NCBI RefSeq assembly: GCF_900232905.1
Contig: NZ_OCTQ01000001.1
Location: 620,001-684,000 of the forward strand
Length of the DNA stretch: 64,000 bases
Reading direction: 5' to 3'
From: Miniphocaeibacter massiliensis
Lineage (GTDB): Bacteria > Bacillota > Clostridia > Tissierellales > Peptoniphilaceae
Below, piece after piece: positions 56,893 to 64,000 of the stretch. Position 1 is the stretch's first letter. Each line of letters opens with the position of its first letter. The position numbers and the translations under genes are program-made. The notes beneath the pieces are model-generated. The model did not search any database. It had not been told where the DNA came from and saw only the letters and a list, made by a program, of their open reading frames with translations.

Positions 56893-57378
56893 TTGAATAA
56901 AAAGAAAAGTATTATTTTAATTGTATTTTTAATAATAATTGCAATAACTCCACTATTAGTAAAAAATATAGGAGGATATATGAAAGAACAAAAAGAGCTT
57001 AATGATAAATATATTGAATCCGTTAAAGAAACTCAAGAACTTGTTTCTAATTACATTGTTGAGAATTTTGAAGGTATTAAAACTATTGAGTGAAATGGAT
57101 GGCCTACTCCAAAAGGATTTGGAGGTCCTTTTGCTATACATACTTCTATGACCGTTAGTGGTTATGAAGATGATATGAAAGGAAAAGATCAGTTTACTTA
57201 TACTGTTGGTACTGAATATATTGAAGATTATACAGATGCTTCTCTTCTAGTTTCCCTTGCTCTTGAGGATATTGGTGGTGCAGATTTAATTCAAAAAGAA
57301 TTTAGACACCAAGGCGTTAAAAAATCTAAAGTTGGTGGCCCTGATGCTAAAATAATTTATAATTTAGAAGAGAATTAA
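56893..57378 (+). pseudogene. Putative immunity paralogue B, interrupted by TGA
   Basis: TTG start after AGGAGGATATC. The N-terminal helix type is MNKKKSIILIVFLIIIAITP. The frame is intact except for TGA at 57091-57093, where the others have TGG of the E-W-N-G-W motif; then it runs open to 57378 and ends KSKVGGPDAKIIYNLEEN. A single base change explains the break. The C-terminal half could in principle re-initiate at 57148, but without the membrane helix. Confidence 0.8.
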
Positions 57379-57416
57379 TTACATTATTATAATAATTATT
57401 ATTAATTCTCTTTTTT
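57368..57416 (+). terminator. Cassette terminator of copy B
   Basis: AAGAGAATTAAT, 21-base loop, ATTAATTCTCTTTTTT. The stop codon of copy B lies inside the upstream arm. The same element follows copies C, D and F. Confidence 0.8.
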
Positions 57417-57466
57417 AGTATAATTATTATAATATAAAAATATTTATATTATAGGAGGTTTGTATT

Positions 57467-57952
57467 TTGAATAAAAAGAAAAGTATTATTTTAATTGTAT
57501 TTTTAATAATACTTGCAATAACTCCACTATTAGTAAAAAATATAGGAGGGTATATGAAAGAACAAAAAGAACTTAATGATAAATATGTTGAAGCTGTTAA
57601 AGAAACTCAAGAACTTGTTTCTAATTACATTGTTGAGAATTTTGAAGGTATTAAAACTATTGAGTGGAATGGATGGGCTACTCCAAAAGGATTTGGAGGT
57701 CCTTTTGCTATACATACTTCTATGACCGTTAATGGTTATGAGGATGATATGAAAGGAAAAGATCAGTTTACTTATACTGTTGGTACTGAATATATTGAAG
57801 ATTATACAGATGCTTCTCTTCTAGTTTCCCCTGCTCTTGAGGATATTGGTGGTGCAGATTTAATGCAAAAAGAACTACAAAAGCAAGGAGTTAAAAAATC
57901 TAAAGTTGGTAGTCCTAATGCCAAAATAATTTATAATTTAGAAGAGAATTAA
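57467..57952 (+). CDS. Membrane-anchored putative immunity protein, copy C (intact)
   Basis: 161 residues. TTG start with AGGAGGTTTGTATT upstream. N-terminal helix of the MNKKKSIILIVF class (about 5-25), then KYVEAVKETQELVSNYIVEN, FEGIKTIEWNGWATPKG, FAIHTSMTVNGYEDDMKGKD, and a C-terminus with LMQKELQKQGVKKSKVGSPN. Predicted N-in, C-out, which suits neutralising a toxin acting on the outer membrane surface. Nearly identical at DNA level to copy B. Confidence 0.75.
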   Translation: MNKKKSIILIVFLIILAITPLLVKNIGGYMKEQKELNDKYVEAVKETQELVSNYIVENFEGIKTIEWNGWATPKGFGGPFAIHTSMTVNGYEDDMKGKDQFTYTVGTEYIEDYTDASLLVSPALEDIGGADLMQKELQKQGVKKSKVGSPNAKIIYNLEEN

Positions 57953-57990
57953 TACACTATTATAATAATTGTTATTAATTCTCTTTTTTT
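57942..57990 (+). terminator. Cassette terminator of copy C
   Basis: AAGAGAATTAAT / ATTAATTCTCTTTTTTT, overlapping the copy C stop codon. Confidence 0.8.
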
Positions 57991-58042
57991 GAGTATAATT
58001 AATATATTATAATAATATTTTGTAGTATTTAGGAGTGATATT

Positions 58043-58504
58043 TTGAATAAATTAAAACGTACATTTTTTTCACCATTTGGAATTATTATATTAATAATTT
58101 TTTTAATTATAGGAGGATATATGTTAAAACAAAAAAATACTAAAGATGAATACATTGAAGCCGTTAAAGAAACTCAAGAACTTGTTTCTAATTATATCAT
58201 CGAAAATTTTGAAGGTATTAAAACTATAGAATGGAATGGATGGTCTACTCCAAAAGGTGGAGGTCCCTTTGCTATCAACAGCTCTATGACAGTTAATGAT
58301 TATGAGGATGAAGATAACGGTAAAGTCCAACTCTCCTATATCGTTGGACATGAATATATTGAAGCTTACACAGATGCTTGTCTTTTAGTTTCACCTAGTC
58401 TTGAAGATATTGAAGATGCAGATTTAATGCAAAAAGAATTTAGACACCAAGGAGTTAAAAAATCTACAGTTGGTAGTCCTAATGCTAAAATTAAATATAA
58501 TTAA
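58043..58504 (+). CDS. Membrane-anchored putative immunity protein, copy D (intact)
   Basis: 153 residues. TTG start preceded by AGGAGTGATATT. It has the second N-terminal helix class, MNKLKRTFFSPFGIIILIIF, shared with copies E and G, joined to the common core (AVKETQELVSNYIIENFEG, TIEWNGWSTPKGGG). It ends KKSTVGSPNAKIKYN, lacking the LEEN extension. The mix of two helix classes with one core indicates recombination among copies. Confidence 0.75.
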   Translation: MNKLKRTFFSPFGIIILIIFLIIGGYMLKQKNTKDEYIEAVKETQELVSNYIIENFEGIKTIEWNGWSTPKGGGPFAINSSMTVNDYEDEDNGKVQLSYIVGHEYIEAYTDACLLVSPSLEDIEDADLMQKEFRHQGVKKSTVGSPNAKIKYN

Positions 58505-58555
58505 AAAGAGAATTAATTACATTATTATAATAATTGTTATTAATTCTCTTTTTTT
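58503..58555 (+). terminator. Cassette terminator of copy D
   Basis: AAAAAGAGAATTAAT / ATTAATTCTCTTTTTTT. The ~120 bases that follow, up to copy E, match the C-D spacer almost base for base. Confidence 0.8.
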
Positions 58556-58607
58556 GAGTATAATTAATATATTATAATAATATTTTGTAGTATTTAGGAG
58601 TGATATT

Positions 58608-59096
58608 TTGAATAAATTAAAACGTACATTTTTTTCACCATTTGGAATTATTATATTAATAATACTTTTTATTATAGGAGGTTTTATGATAAAACAAAAA
58701 AATACTAAAGATGAATACATTGAAGCCGTTAAAGAAACTCAAGAACTTGTTTCTAATTATATCGTCGAAAATTTTGAAGGTATTAAAACTATTTAGTGGA
58801 TGGGTTGGACTGTTACAAAAGGCTTTGGTCCTTTTTCACTCCATACTTCTATGACAGTAAATGATTATGAAAGTGATGATATGGGAAAAATACAACTTGT
58901 ATACAATGCTGGTCATAAATATATTGAAAAGTATACTGATGCTTCACTTCTCGTATCTCCTGAACTTCAAAATGTTGAAGGTTCAGATTTGATGCAGAAA
59001 GAACTACAAAAGCAAGGAGTAAAAAAATCTAAAGTTGGTAGTCCCAATGCTAAAATAATTTATAATTTTAAAGGACGCAAAGGTAGGAAAAGATAG
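58608..59096 (+). pseudogene. Putative immunity paralogue E, interrupted by TAG
   Basis: TTG start, helix class as copy D, open to TAG at 58794-58796, where the other copies have Glu in I-E-W-N-G-W. The frame then continues WMGWTVTKGFGPFSLHTSMT to a basic tail NFKGRKGRKR. That tail resembles copy G (NLNQRKRRAD), which directly precedes the toxin gene, and no cassette terminator follows. Copy E therefore looks like the former immunity gene of a lost second toxin. Confidence 0.8.
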
Positions 59097-59098
59097 TA

Positions 59099-59176
59099 GC
59101 ATTAAAAGAACAAGATTTAGTTGAATTAAATAAATATGTATATAATATTGAAGGTGATGATGATTATTTTGAATAA
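59099..59176 (+). pseudogene. Remnant of a second toxin gene (5' end only)
   Basis: The frame reads ALKEQDLVELNKYVYNIEGD, then DDYFE and stop. Residues 2-24 of the intact toxin (60227) read ILTDEDLVELNQIVYNIEGD, then GDY. The similarity stops abruptly where copy F begins (TTTTGAATAAAAAG), so the rest of the toxin gene was deleted and fused to an immunity copy. Confidence 0.85.
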
Positions 59177-59651
59177 AAAGAAAAGTATTATTTTAATTGT
59201 ATTTTTAATAATAATTGCAATAACTCCACTATTAGTAAAAAATATAGGAGGGTATATGAAAGAACAAAAAGAACTTAATGATAAATATGTTGAAGCCGTT
59301 AAAGAAACTCAAGAACTTGTTTCTAATTACATTATTGAAAATTTTGAGGGTATTAAAACTGTAGAATGGAATGGATGGTCTACCCCAAAAGGCGGAGGTC
59401 CTTTTGCTATTAACAGTTCTATGACAGTTAATGGTTATGAGGATGAAGATAACGGTAAAGTCCAACTCTCCTATATTGTTGGACATGAATATATTTAAGC
59501 TTACACAGATACTTGCCTTGTTGGTTCACATGGTCTTGTAGATATTAATAATTCTGATCCAATGCGAAAAGAACTTCGACGTCAAGGGGTTAAAAAATCT
59601 AAAGCAGGAAGTCCTAGTGCTAAAATAATTTATAATTTAGAAGAGAATTAA
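59169..59651 (+). pseudogene. Putative immunity paralogue F, interrupted by TAA
   Basis: TTG at 59169 begins the MNKKKSIILIV helix class. Open to TAA at 59496-59498 (the others have Glu in H-E-Y-I-E-A-Y), then continues AYTDTCLVGSHGLVDINNSD to ...SPSAKIIYNLEEN. Unlike copies B and C it has no proper ribosome site, because the deletion joined it to toxin-gene DNA; only GAAGGTGATG is near. Confidence 0.8.
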
Positions 59652-59688
59652 TACACTATTATAATAATTGTTATTAATTCTCTTTTTT
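59641..59688 (+). terminator. Cassette terminator of copy F
   Basis: AAGAGAATTAAT / ATTAATTCTCTTTTTT, overlapping the end of copy F. Confidence 0.8.
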
Positions 59689-59739
59689 AGTATAATTATT
59701 ATAATATAAAAATATTTTGCGATATTTAGGAGTGATATT

Positions 59740-60222
59740 TTGAATAAATTAAAACGTACAGTTTTTTCACCACTTGGAATTATTATATTAATTATACTTT
59801 TTATTATAGGAGGATATATGTTAAAACAAAAAAACACTAAAGATGAATATATTGAAGCCGTTAAAGAAACTCAAGAACTTGTTTCTAATTATATCGTCGA
59901 AAATTTTGAAGGTATTAAAACTATCGAATGGAATGGTTGGTCTATTTCTGCAGGTCCTTTTTCCATTAAGACATCAATGACTGTTAATGGTTATGAAGAT
60001 GAGCGTAATGGAAAAGTACAACTTTCTTATAGTGCTGGTGATAAATATATTGAAGCATATACAGATGCTTGCCTTCTAGTTTCACCTGACCTTGAAGATA
60101 TTGAAGATTTTGATTTAATGCAAAAAGAACTTCGACGTCAAGGGGTTGAAAAATCTAAAGTTGGCAGTCCTAATGCTAAAATTACCTATAATTTAAATCA
60201 ACGTAAAAGGAGAGCAGATTAA
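59740..60222 (+). CDS. Membrane-anchored putative immunity protein, copy G (toxin-linked, intact)
   Basis: 160 residues. TTG start with AGGAGTGATATT. Helix class MNKLKRTVFSPLGIIILIIL, core KETQELVSNYIVENFEG, TIEWNGWSISAGPFSIKTSM, and a basic tail LNQRKRRAD replacing the LEEN end. No terminator follows. Its last codons contain the AAGGAG ribosome site of the toxin gene 4 bases downstream, so immunity and toxin are co-transcribed. It resembles the tandem immunity genes of staphylococcal lipase toxins; possibly a DUF1433-type domain (from memory, unverified). Confidence 0.75.
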   Translation: MNKLKRTVFSPLGIIILIILFIIGGYMLKQKNTKDEYIEAVKETQELVSNYIVENFEGIKTIEWNGWSISAGPFSIKTSMTVNGYEDERNGKVQLSYSAGDKYIEAYTDACLLVSPDLEDIEDFDLMQKELRRQGVEKSKVGSPNAKITYNLNQRKRRAD

Positions 60223-60226
60223 AATA

Positions 60227-61405
60227 ATGATATTAACAGATGAAGATTTAGTTGAATTAAATCAAATTGTCTATAATATTGAAGGCGATGGAGATTATAA
60301 TCCAGATGTAGAAATTCCTAAAAAAAATGTGGAAATAAAATTACCTTCTGGAACAAAAGTCAAAGTTATAGAGATTGTAGATGATGAAGACACAGGATAT
60401 CAAGGAATGGCAGTATCGCCTATATCTGATATTCATAATAATCAAGTTACTGTAGTATCTGCGGCAACTGATATATCTGATTCTAATGACCGCTGGGGGG
60501 CGATGCAAGCCAGAAACAGAGCTCCTGGAAGTGGTTCTCAGCAAACTTCTGTTGCTAATGACTTTATTGAAAAGTTGCAAGCTGAGGGATATAATATAGA
60601 AAAATTAACAGGATATAGTCAAAGTGCTTATATGTTAAGACTCGGAATTAAACATAAAATACCAACTGTCGTTTTTAATGGTTGGTTTAATTACAATTCT
60701 TTGACAGATGAAGAAAAAGATTTTATATCTAAAAATCCTGGTTTTTTAATAAATTATAGGCATTATAAAGATAAAGTTACATGGCTTAATGACTATAATA
60801 AATTTAAAGAAATTAATGATTTAGGAACAATTATCTGGATAACTGGAGATAGTCATTCATTAACTGATTGGGTTTTTGATTCTCTTGGTAGACTCGATGC
60901 ATATGATGGAAATAAAAGAAGTGTAGAAATATTATTAAGACAGTCTCAAATGAATTTATTTACTAAACTACAATATATAAGTAATATTAAAAAACAACTA
61001 CTTGCTAAGGGTAATCTTTCTTCATCCGAAAAAATTTTTATTGATACTTGTGAATCTTTAGCCGTTTTAAGTAATGTAAGAGAAATGATGGACTATGGAT
61101 TATCTAATTCTATTATCATATATGAAGATGGCATCTCTAGAGCAGAAAATATTTGGGACAGCACCTTAGATTCTGCTACTGGTGTTGGTTCATTATTAAG
61201 CTACTCAGAAGTTTTAACTGCTCTAGCTTCTGGTGGTGCTACTGAGACTAGCATTGTAAATGAACCTACTAGTATATTTCAAGAAAAGATAAATTTATTA
61301 AAAAATATGATTGATGAGTACGATTCATTCATTAGTCAAATTGAATCTGGCATTGAAAAATTTGATGAGTTTGACCGAGAAATAGCTAAAAGTATGATGG
61401 AATAA
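60227..61405 (+). CDS. Putative type VII secreted lipase toxin with reverse domain order
   Basis: 392 residues, no signal peptide. N-terminal half alpha/beta-hydrolase-like: AVSPISDIHNNQVTVVSAAT (about 62-81), nucleophile elbow G129-Y-S131-Q-S133, Asp182 in YKDKVTWL, and His210 in ITGDSHSLTDWV, followed by a helical C-terminal half (about 230-390). It lacks a leading LXG or WXG domain. This resembles TslA of S. aureus, in which the lipase precedes the helical secretion domain. The elbow is G-x-S-x-S rather than G-x-S-x-G. Two small helical genes follow, as expected for type VII partners. Activity and secretion are inferred. Confidence 0.7.
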   Translation: MILTDEDLVELNQIVYNIEGDGDYNPDVEIPKKNVEIKLPSGTKVKVIEIVDDEDTGYQGMAVSPISDIHNNQVTVVSAATDISDSNDRWGAMQARNRAPGSGSQQTSVANDFIEKLQAEGYNIEKLTGYSQSAYMLRLGIKHKIPTVVFNGWFNYNSLTDEEKDFISKNPGFLINYRHYKDKVTWLNDYNKFKEINDLGTIIWITGDSHSLTDWVFDSLGRLDAYDGNKRSVEILLRQSQMNLFTKLQYISNIKKQLLAKGNLSSSEKIFIDTCESLAVLSNVREMMDYGLSNSIIIYEDGISRAENIWDSTLDSATGVGSLLSYSEVLTALASGGATETSIVNEPTSIFQEKINLLKNMIDEYDSFISQIESGIEKFDEFDREIAKSMME

Positions 61406-61422
61406 AATTATGAGGATTTACT

Positions 61423-61734
61423 ATGAATAAAAAAGATAATATAGAAAATGAATATATTACTAAACAAAAAAGGTACTCTGAAATGAAAGAAGAGTTAGCT
61501 GTTCTTAGAACTAAAGGATTAAAAATGATAGATGACATTTCCGAAAGAAGTAGCTATTACCTTAAAGATTTTATAACTGATAATAGTTTATATCAGCAAA
61601 CCTTTAATATTATAGAAAATGAAAGAGAGTATATTGAATCTATTATGAAAAAAGAATATATAAAGATAGACAATTCTATTGAAGAATTAGAAACTGAATA
61701 TAAAAAATTAAAATTAGAAGATAATAAAGATTAA
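61423..61734 (+). CDS. Small coiled-coil protein, putative type VII toxin partner 1
   Basis: 103 residues, no Cys, almost entirely predicted helical: KQKRYSEMKEELAVLRTKG, SERSSYYLKDFITDNSLYQQ, SIEELETEYKKLKLED. It starts 17 bases after the toxin with GAGGATTTACT upstream. Length, charge and position match the helical partner proteins (YwqH/DUF5082-like or Lap/TlaA-type) that bind the helical domain of type VII toxins. The family itself was not confirmed. Confidence 0.6.
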   Translation: MNKKDNIENEYITKQKRYSEMKEELAVLRTKGLKMIDDISERSSYYLKDFITDNSLYQQTFNIIENEREYIESIMKKEYIKIDNSIEELETEYKKLKLEDNKD

Positions 61735-61749
61735 ATTGGAGATTTAACT

Positions 61750-62016
61750 ATGGTAAATGAACTATTGGAACAACAACTCTTAGAGCAAGCTAAGAAACTT
61801 CAGAAAAATATAATTTCATCAATTATTGCAACATCTGCATCTAGTAAAAGTATGGATAACATAAATACAACTAATGAAAATGCTGAAGGATATATTAATA
61901 CTACCAAAAATAGTGTGCAAACTACTTTAAACAGCTTAGAAGGCTCTTTGAAAGGCCAGTTTGGTACTCAAGCTAGAGAACTTTTAAAAAGTCATGTTGA
62001 AAGTCTTAATGTTTAA
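61750..62016 (+). CDS. Small helical WXG100-like protein, putative type VII toxin partner 2
   Basis: 88 residues, helical, Ser/Thr/Asn-rich: LLEQQLLEQAKKLQKNIISS, MDNINTTNENAEGYINTTKN, LEGSLKGQFGTQARELLKSH. No W-x-G motif is present. It follows partner 1 by 15 bases (TTGGAGATTTAACT upstream) and ends the operon before a terminator. Size and helix content fit a YwqI/DUF5344 or Lap-type partner. Confidence 0.6.
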   Translation: MVNELLEQQLLEQAKKLQKNIISSIIATSASSKSMDNINTTNENAEGYINTTKNSVQTTLNSLEGSLKGQFGTQARELLKSHVESLNV

Positions 62017-62044
62017 AAGAAAGAGATAAATCTCTTTCTTTTTA
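62017..62044 (+). terminator. Terminator of the lipase-toxin operon
   Basis: AAAGAAAGAGAT / ATCTCTTTCTTTTT, starting at the stop of the last small gene. A ~20-base direct repeat (TTTTTATTATTTAATTATGT, twice) follows to about 62083 with no clear role. Confidence 0.85.
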
Positions 62045-62107
62045 TTATTTAATTATGTTCTTTTTATTATTTAATTATGTTCTTTATATTACTTCATAAT
62101 CATTATT

Positions 62108-62671
62108 CTAAACTCTAAGTTTTCCTCTAAATCCTCTTGAACTATAGTATGACTCTACTCCATTATGATATAAGAATACATGATTATATCTTCTGTCACA
62201 AAAAAGTGCTCCTTTTAATTCTCTTATTTCTTTTGGTGTAAAAACCCAACTTGATGTTTTTAAGTCTAACTCTTCTACTTTTTGTAACCTCCTATATTCT
62301 TCTTCAGTTAATATTTCTATTCCTATTTCTTTAGCCATTTCTAATGCACTATTTTCTGGTTTATTTTTCTTTCTAGACTCTAATGCCTCTTTATCATAGC
62401 AAAGACTTCTTCTTCCTTCTGGAGTTTCTTTTGAAAAATCTACAAAAACGTATTCTTTTATATTTGAATTAAACTTTACTACATCTGGTTCTCCCCCAGT
62501 TTTTTCCATTTTACTTAGAGTATTTAATTTACTAGGATTTTCTTTTAATTTTTCAAGTACTTTCTGCCACTTTACCCCATTATGTCTGTGCATATTTTCT
62601 TTAAATCTTTTTTCTAATATTTCTAATAAATTTAATTCTCCTTCTCTATCTAAAATCTTTTTTGTTTTCAT
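62108..62671 (-). CDS. DUF4256 family protein
   Basis: 187 residues from ATG at 62671 (MKTKKILDREGEL), chosen because AAGGAGACAAAA precedes it. Highly conserved family blocks: NMHRHNGVKWQKV, LSKMEKTGGEPDVV, RRSLCYDKEALESRKKNKPE, TSSWVFTPKEIRELKGALFC, and the C-terminus YYSSRGFRGKLRV. The family is widespread and cytosolic but has no established function. It converges with the toxin operon. Confidence 0.88.
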   Translation of the reverse strand: MKTKKILDREGELNLLEILEKRFKENMHRHNGVKWQKVLEKLKENPSKLNTLSKMEKTGGEPDVVKFNSNIKEYVFVDFSKETPEGRRSLCYDKEALESRKKNKPENSALEMAKEIGIEILTEEEYRRLQKVEELDLKTSSWVFTPKEIRELKGALFCDRRYNHVFLYHNGVESYYSSRGFRGKLRV

Positions 62672-62848
62672 TTTTGTCTCCTTAGATAATTTATAATTTA
62701 ATATAATTTTAATACCCTTATTTTCCATTCTTATCTTAATTCTATTATAAAGAAAGTTCATATATTGCTTTTATAGTATAATATAATTATAAAGGATTTT
62801 ATTTCTCGATATTTATTTGTAATTGTATCTATATTATAGCTTTCACTA

Positions 62849-62877
62849 TTGTGTTAAAGTGATATATCTTATATAAT
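62849..62877 (+). promoter_or_regulatory. Promoter of the aconitase gene
   Basis: TTGTGT (62849-62854), 17-base spacer, TATAAT (62872-62877), about 38 bases before the ATG at 62916. Confidence 0.65.
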
Positions 62878-62915
62878 TATACTTATTTGACAATTTGATT
62901 AGGGGTGATTTTTTT

Positions 62916-64000
62916 ATGAAAGGAACATTGGTATATAAAATACTTAAAGACCATCTTATTGAAGGTGATCTAGAAATTGGCAAAGAAATTGCCATTAAGT
63001 TAAACCAAACTTTAACTCAAGATTCTACTGGTACTATGGTTTATTTACAGTTAGAGGCTATGGGTATAGACAAAATTAAAACAGATTTATCTGTTGCTTA
63101 TATTGACCACAACACTATTCAAGCTGGTTTTGAAAATGCAGACGACCATGAATTTATTAGAACTTCTGCTAGAAAATACGGTTTAGTTTTCTCTAAGCCA
63201 GGTGGAGGAATTTGTCACCAAGTTCAACTTGAAAGATTTGCTAAACCAGGTGCTACTTTAATTGGATCTGACTCTCACACTCCAACTGCTGGAGGTCTTG
63301 GTGCTTTAGCTATTGGTGCTGGTGGACTAGATGTTGCGGTTGGTATGGCAAATGGTTATTACTATATAACTGTACCTAAAGTTTATAATGTTAAACTTAC
63401 TGGTAAGTTAAGTGATAAATGTAATGGTAAAGATGTTATTTTAACAGTTTTAAAAGAACTTTCTGTTAAGGGTGGCGTTGGTTATATCATGGAATATACC
63501 GGCCCTGGTGTAGATTCTCTTTCTGTTACAGACAGAGCTACTATTTGTAATATGGGTGCTGAACTAGGTGCTACTACTTCTATTTTCCCTAGTGATGAAA
63601 GAACTTTAGACTTCTTAACTAAGCAAAATAGACCCGAAGATTATACTCCTCTTTCACCTGACGCTGATGCAGAATACGAAAATACTTTAGAAATTAATTT
63701 AAATGATATTATTCCTATGACTGCAAAACCTCATAGTCCAGACAATATTGCAAATGTTAAAGACGAAAAAATTAAAGTTGACCAAGTTGCTATAGGTTCT
63801 TGTACTAATTCATCTTATGCAGATATGATGAAAGTTGCTAAAATTCTTGAAGGAAAGAAAGTCGATCCTTCTGTTAGTTTAGTTATTGCTCCTGGTTCCA
63901 GTAATATTCTAAGACTTTTAAGTGAAAATGGAGCTCTTGCTACTTTTATTCAAGCTGGTGCAAGAATATTGGAATCAGCTTGTGGTCCTTGTATAGGAAT
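62916..64000 (+). CDS. acnA: Aconitate hydratase (partial, runs off right edge)
   Basis: The first 361 codons of an aconitase, from ATG at 62916 with AGGGGTGA upstream. Motifs: YIDHNTIQ (about 68), FSKPGGGICHQV (about 94), GSDSHTPTAGGLGALAIGAGG (about 117), 4Fe-4S ligand Cys in GSCTNSS (about 297), and ESACGPCIGI at the edge supplying the other two. Isomerises citrate to isocitrate. The short MKGTLVYKIL start is the mitochondrial/LeuC-like form common in anaerobes. The C-terminal swivel domain is outside. Confidence 0.94.
   Translation, partial: MKGTLVYKILKDHLIEGDLEIGKEIAIKLNQTLTQDSTGTMVYLQLEAMGIDKIKTDLSVAYIDHNTIQAGFENADDHEFIRTSARKYGLVFSKPGGGICHQVQLERFAKPGATLIGSDSHTPTAGGLGALAIGAGGLDVAVGMANGYYYITVPKVYNVKLTGKLSDKCNGKDVILTVLKELSVKGGVGYIMEYTGPGVDSLSVTDRATICNMGAELGATTSIFPSDERTLDFLTKQNRPEDYTPLSPDADAEYENTLEINLNDIIPMTAKPHSPDNIANVKDEKIKVDQVAIGSCTNSSYADMMKVAKILEGKKVDPSVSLVIAPGSSNILRLLSENGALATFIQAGARILESACGPCIG

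Noticed and set aside
57091-59498. In-frame TGA, TAG and TAA as selenocysteine, pyrrolysine or other recoding
   Set aside because: Three different stops at three different codons in paralogues that have ordinary Trp or Glu there; no SECIS-like or PylT context seen. Nonsense mutation is simpler.
56167-62044. Integrated element using tRNA-Thr as attachment site
   Set aside because: No integrase or transposase, and no repeat of the tRNA 3' end was seen downstream of the toxin operon; a normal terminator follows the tRNA.
62035-62083. Short direct repeat after the toxin-operon terminator as a recombination or att site
   Set aside because: A ~20-base AT-only tandem repeat is expected by slippage in this composition; no associated enzyme or second distant copy noticed.

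Overview
The window is AT-rich (roughly 30% GC by eye) and looks chromosomal, from a low-GC anaerobic Firmicute. The supporting signs are an S-box riboswitch on metK, a T-box on a tryptophan transporter, rubrerythrin, a BFD-type iron-sulphur protein, CsoR/CopZ/CopA, dlt genes, and a surface protein with BspA-type repeats and CWB2 cell-wall repeats. The mix suggests Clostridia/Tissierellia (a Peptoniphilaceae- or Peptostreptococcaceae-like organism). I cannot name a genus from sequence alone.

Layout: 0-3.1 kb holds a membrane-anchored glycosidase-like protein and aminopeptidase P. 3.4-9.3 kb is a small defence-like zone: a HEPN-domain gene under a perfect palindrome, ychF, a 37-residue protein behind a second perfect palindrome, a single-chain restriction-modification enzyme, and gene remnants. 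9.7-14.7 kb has an M28 peptidase, a YdjY-like lipoprotein with a small membrane partner, and a dltX-dltB-dltD cluster lacking dltA and dltC. 15.1-20.1 kb is a two-component system with an FtsX-type ABC transporter. 20.3-23.7 kb has HPr, rubrerythrin, MreB and small membrane proteins ending in a BFD-like protein. 23.7-28.2 kb is a 1473-residue surface protein. 28.3-38 kb is housekeeping: vanZ-like, metK, ispF, ispD, yacL, carD, the copper operon and nicotinate phosphoribosyltransferase. 38-45 kb has small exported-protein genes (one broken), an acyltransferase between a decayed apt 3' end and real apt, trkH/trkA, rnhA and a PgpA-like gene. 45.2-53 kb has a DsbA-like/AKR/rlmB/yacP operon, an NMT1-type ABC importer and metY. 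53-55.6 kb has a zinc ribbon, two paralogous membrane proteins, an SdpI-like protein and trpP.

The most notable system is at 56.4-62.0 kb, just after a tRNA-Thr gene. Seven tandem paralogues of a membrane-anchored ~155-residue protein precede a gene whose N-terminal half is lipase-like (Ser131 in G-Y-S-Q-S, with likely Asp182 and His210) and whose C-terminal half is helical. Two small helical-protein genes and a terminator follow. This matches the logic of a type VII secreted 'reverse' lipase toxin with helical partners and an expanded immunity array. Three of the seven paralogues are cut by a single in-frame stop, each a different codon, and the 5' end of a second, deleted toxin gene survives inside the array. 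No secretion core genes are in the window.

The right edge has a DUF4256 protein and the first ~360 codons of aconitase.
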